A stretch of DNA of 64,000 nucleotides from positions 124,001 to 188,000 of the forward strand of contig CAJTOY010000003.1 in the NCBI GenBank assembly GCA_910578195.1, written 5' to 3'. The notes beneath the pieces were generated by a model, which ran no database searches, was not told the origin of the DNA, and saw only the letters and a program-made list of their open reading frames with translations. Numbering within the stretch: the stretch's first letter is position 1; every line of letters starts with the position of its first letter. Origin of the DNA: an uncultured Christensenella sp. (GTDB taxonomy: Bacteria > Bacillota > Clostridia > Christensenellales > Borkfalkiaceae). The translations under genes and the position numbers were made by a program. This document shows, piece after piece, positions 56,687 to 62,574 of the stretch.

Positions 56687-57902
56687 CTTGTTTACAAATT
56701 TGCATAATCATTTAAAGCCGTTGGCAGAAAAAATGCGTCCGACAAGTTTGGATGATTTTGTGGGGCAACGTCATATACTTGGTGAGGGTAAACTTCTTCG
56801 CCGTCTCATACAAGCCAAAAAAGTACCAAGCTGTATTTTTTATGGACCGCCAGGGACAGGGAAAACTACACTAGCGAGAATTATTGCTGAAAGTACAGAT
56901 AGTAATTTTGTTATGCTAAATGCCATATCAAGTGGTGTTGCAGATGTAAAAGCTGTTATTGAAGAAGCTAAGAAGACCTTTCATATGTATGGAAGGAAGA
57001 CTTATTTACTTTTAGATGAATGTCATAGATGGAGTAAAACTCAGAGTGACTCACTTTTAGCGGTACTAGAATCTGGTGAAATTGTCTTGATTGGTTCAAC
57101 TACGGAATCTCCGAATTATAGTATGACACGCGCAATCGTAAGTCGGTGTACTTTGTTTGAGTTTAAGCAAGTTGGCAATGAAGATATTAAAAAAGCTTTG
57201 CGAAGAGCAATAGATGCTCCAAACGGATTAAAGGACTTTAATATCAAAATTGATGATGATGCCCTGACATATTTTGCAACTGCCTGTGGAGGAGATGTGC
57301 GTAGCGCATTGAACGGACTTGAGGTTGGGGCATTAACTACTCCAATAAGCAAAAGCGGTGAAATAGTTATTACGAAGGATATTGCAGCGGAATGTCTTCA
57401 GAAAAAAGCGCTAAGTTTGAATGAGGATTTGTTTTATCATATTTTGAGTGCATTCTGTAAGAGCTTACGAGGTAGTGATAAAACAGCAGCTTTGTATTAT
57501 GCAAATCGATTGATTGAGGCTGGGTGTGAGCCACAACTTTTAGCAAGACGAACAATAGCTCATGCGAGTGAGGACTGTTGTTCAGCAAAGGCTTTAAATA
57601 CGGCATGTAATGCACTTTTTGTGCTTAATAATCTTGGAATGCCAGAGGGTAATCTTGCTTTAACGCAAGCTATTATTGAAGTATGTGAAGCCCCTAAGAC
57701 AAATCGCGTAGTTGTGGCAATGAATATGGCAATGGATGATGCTAAAAATCATCCTGATGACAATATTCCAGACTATTTAAGAAACCACACAGTGGCAAGT
57801 AAGAAATATAAGTATCCGCATGATTATGGTGGATATGTAGAGCAACAATATCTGCCTAATTCTTTGAAAGATAGAGATTATTTTCCAAAGGACAAAAAAT
57901 GA
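56679..57902 (+). CDS. rarA: Complete element-borne RarA/MgsA AAA+ ATPase
   Basis: A 407-residue RarA, full length and intact. Walker A GPPGTGKTT at 56-64, Walker B 'LLLDECHRW' near 110-118, sensor 1 'GSTTESPNYSMTRAIVSRC', then the C-terminal tetramerisation domain ('LAQAIIEVCEAPKTNRV'-like) and the ending 'YKYPHDYGGYVEQQYLP', a RarA hallmark. It works at stalled replication forks. It aligns with the broken host copy over its N-terminus ('PLAEKMRPTSLDDFVGQRHI' against 'PLAERMRANNLNEFIGQKHI') but uses AT-rich codons, so it came with the element rather than by local duplication. It could replace the host function destroyed by integration. Confidence 0.92.
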   Translation: MDDLFTNLHNHLKPLAEKMRPTSLDDFVGQRHILGEGKLLRRLIQAKKVPSCIFYGPPGTGKTTLARIIAESTDSNFVMLNAISSGVADVKAVIEEAKKTFHMYGRKTYLLLDECHRWSKTQSDSLLAVLESGEIVLIGSTTESPNYSMTRAIVSRCTLFEFKQVGNEDIKKALRRAIDAPNGLKDFNIKIDDDALTYFATACGGDVRSALNGLEVGALTTPISKSGEIVITKDIAAECLQKKALSLNEDLFYHILSAFCKSLRGSDKTAALYYANRLIEAGCEPQLLARRTIAHASEDCCSAKALNTACNALFVLNNLGMPEGNLALTQAIIEVCEAPKTNRVVVAMNMAMDDAKNHPDDNIPDYLRNHTVASKKYKYPHDYGGYVEQQYLPNSLKDRDYFPKDKK

Positions 57903-57907
57903 TTTTT

Positions 57908-57938
57908 AAAGAACAGGTCGTGAGGGCTGTTCTTTTTT
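57908..57938 (+). terminator. Terminator after the element rarA
   Basis: AAAGAACAG / CTGTTCTTT with a 10-base loop, followed by further T, six bases after the stop. Confidence 0.75.
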
Positions 57939-57960
57939 ATTTAAAATTTAGATTAGATTT

Positions 57961-57989
57961 TTGATTTACCAATCGTTGCTCTTTATAGG
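57961..57989 (+). promoter_or_regulatory. Promoter of the ArpU/sigma-like regulator
   Basis: TTGATT (57961-57966), a 17-base spacer, TATAGG (57984-57989), with a leader of about 32 nt and AAGGAG before the ATG. Confidence 0.55.
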
Positions 57990-58027
57990 ACGGCATTAAG
58001 CGATATTGTCCAAAGGAGAGTAGCCAT

Positions 58028-58630
58028 ATGAATAATGGACAACAAATGGAATCAAAAAAAGATCAGACTGAGAAAATTTTGAGATTATTGACTAAGCGCG
58101 GCTTTATAGGAGATGAGGATATCAATGACGAGAAAATTAGATCAGCACAGCGGGAAAGACAGAAAGTGGCATACCACAATACTGAATTGCTTTTGAAACA
58201 GTATAAAAATATTGCTTGGATGATTGAGTGTTTTCCGGATACCATAGCTGAAGAATTAGAGCAGCCATTCGAGAAAGTAGATGATGTTATAAATAGATTA
58301 GATATAGAAATGTCATTGGGCAATCGTAAAGTTGAAAATAGATTGGCAAGTATTAGAAAAACTCGATTAGTCTTGGATAGGATAAACGATGCCCTATCAG
58401 TATTAAAGAAGAAACCGGATGATGGTGAAAGATTGTATGATTTAATATATTTAACTTATATAGCTCCAGAGTCATTAAACCATAATGAGATGCTTTTTAG
58501 ATTGAATTTATCATCTCGACACTATTATAGACTACGTGAACAAGCAATTTCAGTATTGTCGATTCGATTATGGTCTGCTCCCAATAAAGATGTTGATTTT
58601 TGGATGGACTTGCTATATGCGTTAGAATAA
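58028..58630 (+). CDS. ArpU / sigma-70 region 4-like regulator
   Basis: A 200-residue, largely helical protein. The C-terminal third ('DLIYLTYIAPESLNHNEMLFRLNLSSRHYYRLREQAISVLSIRLW') has the layout of the helix-turn-helix of ArpU/DUF1492-type late regulators of phages and ICEs, related to sigma-70 region 4. The N-terminal half looks coiled-coil and could contact RNA polymerase or a partner. AAGGAG precedes the ATG at a good distance. It has its own promoter and terminator and probably activates element operons. Confidence 0.65.
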   Translation: MNNGQQMESKKDQTEKILRLLTKRGFIGDEDINDEKIRSAQRERQKVAYHNTELLLKQYKNIAWMIECFPDTIAEELEQPFEKVDDVINRLDIEMSLGNRKVENRLASIRKTRLVLDRINDALSVLKKKPDDGERLYDLIYLTYIAPESLNHNEMLFRLNLSSRHYYRLREQAISVLSIRLWSAPNKDVDFWMDLLYALE

Positions 58631-58636
58631 GAAAAA

Positions 58637-58673
58637 GAAAGCCATTACTTTAAGTGATGGCTTTCTTTTTTTC
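58637..58673 (+). terminator. Terminator after the ArpU/sigma-like gene
   Basis: GAAAGCCATTACT / AGTGATGGCTTTC with one wobble pair and a 3-base loop, followed by seven T. Confidence 0.9.
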
Positions 58674-58682
58674 TAATAATCC

Positions 58683-58711
58683 TTGATATTTTTGTTAATA
58701 AGTGCTAAAAT
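58683..58711 (+). promoter_or_regulatory. Promoter of the structured RNA
   Basis: TTGATA (58683-58688), a 17-base spacer, TAAAAT (58706-58711). The start is expected at about 58718, exactly where the RNA's closing stem begins. Confidence 0.75.
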
Positions 58712-58715
58712 AATC

Positions 58716-58910
58716 TTGCGACGTCTTAAATAATAAACCTTAAATTTCCCCACTACAAGGGGGTAGTCTGTGTATTTTTACGTGGAAAGTTGTCAAACAT
58801 TGGTAGTAATACTGGTTCCAAACTGCTTTCTACGGAAAAAGGTTTATTGGCGTCGCAACCATGGAACGGTATACTGCAGTGCCGTTCTTGCGAAAAGGAC
58901 GGCATTTTTT
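58716..58910 (+). ncRNA. Candidate structured small RNA of about 195 nt
   Basis: No protein frame is convincing, but the segment has a promoter, a terminator and strong internal pairing. The closing helix has two parts: TTGCGACG (58716-58723) with CGTCGCAA (58851-58858), and AATAAACCTT (58732-58741) with AAGGTTTATT (58839-58848). Inside are a hairpin ACTAC/GTAGT (58752-58756/58763-58767) with loop AAGGGG and a second helix CGTGGAAAG/CTTTCTACG (58781-58789/58826-58834, one G-U pair) capped by TTGG/CCAA (58800-58803/58818-58821). The terminator hairpin ends it. I recognise no known RNA family. It could be a regulatory RNA of the element or act against a resident element. Confidence 0.7.
58880..58910 (+). 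terminator. Terminator of the structured RNA
   Basis: TGCCGTTCTT / AAGGACGGCA with one wobble pair and a 5-base loop, followed by six T. It ends at the stop of the convergent HTH gene. Confidence 0.9.
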
Positions 58911-59391
58911 ATTTATATAAATTTCTGTCGTCGGTTCTGCCAAGTAAATAATCAATAGACACTTTAAAATATTCTGCCAGTGGTTTAAGATAATCAATGG
59001 ATGGTAAACACCCCGTCCTAATCCATTCGTAAATTGAATTGTAAGCAAAAGGCATTTTGTTTGAAATAGCTGAGTATTTCTCGCCTCGTTCATTTGCTAA
59101 TTCTTGTAACCTAATATGAAAGTTAGTGGGGTGTTCTGATTTATAAAATTCATTGTTGTCTGTTTCGCCTAATAAATAAGATAACGAAACATTAACCTTA
59201 TCGGCAATTTTTATAAGAGATTTTAAACTTGGAATTATTCCATATTTTGTAGCTCGTATAATTACTGCTGGACTGACATCAACGAATTTTGGAAAATCTT
59301 TTTTGTCAAATTCTTGTTCATCGACAATTTGTTTGATTCTATTTTGAAATTTTTCTGAAACATTATTACTGTTTTCCGGATTCTTAGCCAT
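58909..59391 (-). CDS. Double-HTH (XRE family) transcriptional regulator
   Basis: A 160-residue protein containing two Cro/CI-type helix-turn-helix domains in tandem, about 12-75 and 90-155. Both end in near-identical motifs ('VNVSLSYLLGETD' and 'FKVSIDYLLGRTD'), so the gene arose by internal duplication. It probably represses its own divergent promoter region, where two TAGTCAA-type inverted repeats sit. Two domains would suit such paired sites. It is likely the element's maintenance switch. The ATG is at 59391 on the minus strand. Confidence 0.85.
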   Translation of the reverse strand: MAKNPENSNNVSEKFQNRIKQIVDEQEFDKKDFPKFVDVSPAVIIRATKYGIIPSLKSLIKIADKVNVSLSYLLGETDNNEFYKSEHPTNFHIRLQELANERGEKYSAISNKMPFAYNSIYEWIRTGCLPSIDYLKPLAEYFKVSIDYLLGRTDDRNLYK

Positions 59392-59419
59392 AAACTTGCC
59401 TGAAACAATTTTATCAATT

Positions 59420-59503
59420 TAGTCAAAATATCATTCTGTTGACTAAAATTTATGATAAAGTAATTTTGTTCTCCATTTGGTCAATATTTTTCATTATTGA
59501 CTA
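59420..59503. promoter_or_regulatory. Two operator-like inverted repeats in the divergent promoter region
   Basis: First: TAGTCAA (59420-59426) and TTGACTA (59439-59445). Second: TGGTCAATA (59478-59486) and TATTGACTA (59495-59503). Both have arms that read TTGACTA outward, and their centres are 58 bases apart. The TTGAC arms can also act as -35 boxes, so a repressor bound here would block transcription both ways. The double-HTH protein next door is the obvious candidate. Confidence 0.65.
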
Positions 59504-59517
59504 CAAAATAATTGCTT

Positions 59518-59979
59518 ATGAAATCTTGCGCATTTTTTGGACATAGAAATATGATAATGGAACAGTATAGAGAAAAACTGTTACATATCATTATAGACCT
59601 AATAGAGAATAAGGATGTTATCCAATTTTATTCTGGATTTCGCGGTGATTTTGACCTTTATTGTAGTTCATTGATATATGAATTGAAAGACAGATATCCG
59701 CATATTAAAAACACTATGGTGCTATCATATATTCCTGGATCAATGAATGAAAACGATGGAATTACTTTGCCAAAATATTTTGATGATAGTGTTTATTTGT
59801 TAGAGAGAAGTGTTCCCAAGCGGCTTGCTATCATCGAAACCAATAAATGTTTGGTTGATGCAGTCGATTTTATTGTTGCGGGAGTTATAACTCATTGCGG
59901 CGGTGCTTATATGGCTTGTGAATATGCTTACAAAAGAAAAAAGCCAATCATAAATGTGATTGACGGTTGGTTAATTTAA
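59518..59979 (+). CDS. SLOG / DUF1273 (YpsA-like) protein
   Basis: A 153-residue protein of the DprA-related SLOG Rossmann fold: 'CAFFGHRN' at the N-terminus, 'QFYSGFRGDFDLYCSSLIYELKDRYPHI', 'RNLAIIETNKCLVDAVDFIVAGV'-like middle and 'GGAYMACEYAYKRKKPIINV' at the end. Such proteins bind nucleotides or related ligands and are common on ICEs and phages. I place the start at the ATG 59518; the TTG two codons earlier is less likely. It is the first gene right of the operator region. Confidence 0.75.
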   Translation: MKSCAFFGHRNMIMEQYREKLLHIIIDLIENKDVIQFYSGFRGDFDLYCSSLIYELKDRYPHIKNTMVLSYIPGSMNENDGITLPKYFDDSVYLLERSVPKRLAIIETNKCLVDAVDFIVAGVITHCGGAYMACEYAYKRKKPIINVIDGWLI

Positions 59980-60011
59980 ATAACTAAAATTAAAATGAAA
60001 AGAGGCGATAA

Positions 60012-60824
60012 ATGAAAATTTTAACAAAAGAATTAAGAAATAACATTGATTTTCAAGAAATACAGTGTGCGTTGAATTCAGTGGAAAAGAGAACAATGCC
60101 CATATTTTTTTTGAATGGGGATGAAGGTATTGAAAATTCAGATATGAGGATTGTAAGAACCCAATTCAATATGTCTGATAAAGAAAATGAACTAAAATTT
60201 TTGATAATGCCAGCTACATTTACATTCTTTATGGGCTACGACGAAAATGCTTTTGAGAAGGAAATGCATTCGCCTGAAAATGATTTTTTGTCACAATATG
60301 TAAATAGATTAAGACTTATTCAGTATTTGCCAGAAGAAATATTAAGTAAGGTAAAAGATAAGCGACTACTTGCCATTGGCTATGCTGATCAAAAAGTTAA
60401 AAATGCCATTCAAAGTTATACGAAAATCAAAATTAATAATGCCTATAAAATATTGGAAAGAAGCCTACAAAGTTCATTAAAAGCTTCTGTTGGGTTAACA
60501 ATTAAAAACCAGTTTGAAAAACACAGCTACATTTATTCAATAGAAGAGTTATTCGACGAGACATATATTACGAATGTATGTAAAAAAGGTAATGACCTTT
60601 ATATTGAATTGGATGGAGAGAATACAATCGTTTTGTCGGAAGTTGAAACATTAGAAGAAGAAATTGATCCCCAAAATACTGAAATTTCGTTATTTGAATT
60701 ATATAAAGTTAAACAAGACTATGAGTTGCACTTTTTGCTCAAGGTAATAGATGATAATTTGGCTGAAAGTTTTCATTATGTAACTTATAAGTTTAAAGAT
60801 ATGTATTTTCATTATATGAAGTAA
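60012..60824 (+). CDS. Protein of unknown function (possibly DUF4085-like)
   Basis: A 270-residue soluble protein with AGAGG before the ATG. The N-terminal 'MKILTKELRNNID' and the C-terminal 'VTYKFKDMYF', together with a central helical region and a beta-rich end ('DLYIELDGENTIVLSEVE'), resemble DUF4085 proteins, but the match is by eye only. No catalytic motif or membrane segment is seen. It follows the SLOG gene by 32 bases in the same low-GC style, and so is probably co-transcribed. Confidence 0.55.
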   Translation: MKILTKELRNNIDFQEIQCALNSVEKRTMPIFFLNGDEGIENSDMRIVRTQFNMSDKENELKFLIMPATFTFFMGYDENAFEKEMHSPENDFLSQYVNRLRLIQYLPEEILSKVKDKRLLAIGYADQKVKNAIQSYTKIKINNAYKILERSLQSSLKASVGLTIKNQFEKHSYIYSIEELFDETYITNVCKKGNDLYIELDGENTIVLSEVETLEEEIDPQNTEISLFELYKVKQDYELHFLLKVIDDNLAESFHYVTYKFKDMYFHYMK

Positions 60825-60882
60825 GGATAAAAAATGAAGCAACTTGTGTTGCTCTGTTGGTATTGTTTCTAAAGGACACATT

Positions 60883-61350
60883 ATGTTAAAAATAAAAAAC
60901 GGTAAATTTTATGGGTCAAATTACTCTTTTTCTTTGCCAGAAGGGTTTTATTTAAATGTTAGTTCAGCTGTTAAGTTTGGTAGTAAAAGATTGGAATTAG
61001 CATCTATTGACGGGCTGATAATTATGATTTATTTTCACAATCATGGTTGTTGTGCGAAAAAAGAAACGCAAGAAATTATTGATGCCAACAGCAATTTGAT
61101 TAAGATGGATGATTTCATTCCGATTAAACGAGGTGCCTGTGAGGGAATTGGGCTCTATTACAGAGATGAGGTTGCCAAAGTCGAGCATTATGAAGAAATG
61201 TATGACTTTAAAAAGAATAGATATGGAGAAACACAGATTGACATAGATATAAGTTTGTCTATATCCAAATATGGAAATATACAATCTATACGAGAAGCAA
61301 TAGAATTGCCAACAATTAAGGCATTTTTAGAAAGTATAGAATATTTTTAA
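60883..61350 (+). CDS. Protein of unknown function
   Basis: A 155-residue soluble protein, beta-rich in the first half ('NGKFYGSNYSFSLPEGFYLN', 'GLIIMIYFHNHGCCAKKETQ') and ending in a helix. The His-Asn-His-Gly-Cys-Cys cluster is notable and could bind metal, though this is a guess. The ATG at 60883 has AAGGA at the right distance; a TGT/ATG at 60844 upstream is less likely. Third gene of the SLOG unit by spacing. Confidence 0.55.
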   Translation: MLKIKNGKFYGSNYSFSLPEGFYLNVSSAVKFGSKRLELASIDGLIIMIYFHNHGCCAKKETQEIIDANSNLIKMDDFIPIKRGACEGIGLYYRDEVAKVEHYEEMYDFKKNRYGETQIDIDISLSISKYGNIQSIREAIELPTIKAFLESIEYF

Positions 61351-61479
61351 ATTATAAAATTAGAGGTGTGGTGATTGTATAACATAAAACTTATTGTACA
61401 CTGTAATAAATTTATTTTAAGCGTGTTAAACAATTTCCAAAATATTAATTTATATGGTAAAAAAACAAGACGATAAAAT

Positions 61480-61505
61480 GGCACATATTTGGCAATAAGT
61501 TGGCA
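61480..61505. repeat. Three TGGCA direct repeats at helical spacing
   Basis: TGGCA occurs at 61480-61484, 61490-61494 and 61501-61505, 10 and 11 bases apart, so on one face of the helix. They lie about 140 bases before the Maff2-like gene in a 293-base gene-free stretch and may be the site for an activator of the transfer operon. Confidence 0.35.
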
Positions 61506-61578
61506 GAAAAAAGCGGATGACTTGCAAATGACAATGTGTTATTATGTTAGCGTCGAATAGTGAAGGCAGTTCAAAAAG

Positions 61579-61611
61579 CCGTTTGGACAAAATAGTTCAG
61601 ACGGTTTTTTT
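61579..61611 (+). terminator. Terminator or attenuator before the transfer genes
   Basis: CCGTTTGGAC / GTTCAGACGG with wobble pairs and a 6-base loop, followed by seven T, 32 bases before the Maff2-like ATG. It lies downstream of the likely promoter region, so it may attenuate transfer-gene transcription. Confidence 0.65.
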
Positions 61612-61642
61612 GTTGCAAAAATTAAATAAGGAGGTAGTGCCT

Positions 61643-62008
61643 ATGTTGAAACAGGAGAGAGGACGCAAAAGTATGTTGACGGTTTACTGGACGATTATTG
61701 CATTTGTGTCAGCAATGATAGTTGTTATGCAGCCAGTATTTGCTGCAGAATCTGAAACAATTTGGGACAGGTTTAGTGCAATTATGCGTGATTTTTACGG
61801 ACAGATTGTGGCAATCAGTACAATCGTGGCAGTAACGATGGCGGCAGTTGCACTAATTGTACGACTTGTATCGCGCAACCAAAAAGCGGTAGATGAAGCA
61901 ACAGCGTGGCTTAAACGCATTGTAATCACGTGGATAATTCTTAATTCGCTTGGTTTCATTGTTGCATACATTCAGCCGTTAATTATTGGCGGCAATTATG
62001 GTGGCTAA
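61643..62008 (+). CDS. Maff2-like (VirB2/TrbC-type) conjugation protein
   Basis: A 121-residue membrane protein. A signal-like helix (about 12-32) ends near 'VFAAES', followed by two membrane helices (about 55-77 and 90-112). This small three-helix plan, and its place directly before the methyltransferase and the TrbL-like gene, is typical of the Maff2 family on clostridial ICEs, thought to be pilin-like. AAGGAGG at 61628-61634 fixes the start at 61643; the frame is open upstream to 61544 through the attenuator hairpin. The stop overlaps the next ATG by one base. Confidence 0.8.
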   Translation: MLKQERGRKSMLTVYWTIIAFVSAMIVVMQPVFAAESETIWDRFSAIMRDFYGQIVAISTIVAVTMAAVALIVRLVSRNQKAVDEATAWLKRIVITWIILNSLGFIVAYIQPLIIGGNYGG

Positions 62009-62571
62009 TGGAAGACATTTATGTAACTCAAAAAAAATACCACATTATTTATGCTGATCCGCCATGGGCATATTTATGGGGTAAAGGGAAGGACGGCGGT
62101 CATTTCGCTCCAGAAAAACATTATCCTACTATGACAACGGAAGAGATTGGTAAATTGGATATTCGTCGAATCGCTGATAAAAATTGCGCGTTGTTTCTGT
62201 GGACAACGATGCCGTGTTTACCTGATGCGATAACTGTATTGAGAGCGTGGGGATTTAAATACAAAACCTGTGCATTTGTCTGGGTAAAAACTAAAAAGAA
62301 CGGCGAGCCGCTTGCTGGTATGGGCAGTTATACGAAGTCCAATGCAGAGATTTGTTTACTTGCAATGCGCGGACATATTAAAAGCGTGGATAAAACGGTA
62401 CGGCAAATCGTAATGCATCCACGTTTGGGACACTCCGTCAAGCCGCCCGTTATAAGAGATAGGATAGTGCAGTTATTTGGCGATTTGCCACGAATTGAAT
62501 TGTTCGCAAGACAGAAGACGCAAGGATGGGATTGTTGGGGTAACGACAAAAATTTATTAGGAGGTGATTAA
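62008..62571 (+). CDS. MT-A70 family N6-adenine methyltransferase
   Basis: A 187-residue DNA (or RNA) adenine methyltransferase. The catalytic DPPW is at residues 17-20 in 'IIYADPPW'; 'NCALFLWTTMPCLPDAITVLRAWGFKYKT' and 'GMGSYTKSNAEICLLAMRG' are typical, and 'PPVIRDRIVQLFGDLPRIELFARQKTQGWDCWGN' is the usual C-terminus. No restriction enzyme is adjacent, so it is likely a solitary methylase that marks or protects the element during transfer. It lies inside the conjugation operon, with one-base overlap on the left. Confidence 0.92.
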   Translation: MEDIYVTQKKYHIIYADPPWAYLWGKGKDGGHFAPEKHYPTMTTEEIGKLDIRRIADKNCALFLWTTMPCLPDAITVLRAWGFKYKTCAFVWVKTKKNGEPLAGMGSYTKSNAEICLLAMRGHIKSVDKTVRQIVMHPRLGHSVKPPVIRDRIVQLFGDLPRIELFARQKTQGWDCWGNDKNLLGGD

Positions 62572-62574
62572 AAT

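Noticed and set aside
58770..58958. Open frame of 62 codons over the structured RNA
   Set aside because: It lacks a ribosome site, runs through the terminator hairpin and into the opposite-strand HTH gene, and has no recognisable features.
61544..61642. Upstream ATG extending the Maff2-like protein by 33 residues
   Set aside because: The extension runs through a terminator hairpin, while AAGGAGG sits correctly before the ATG at 61643.
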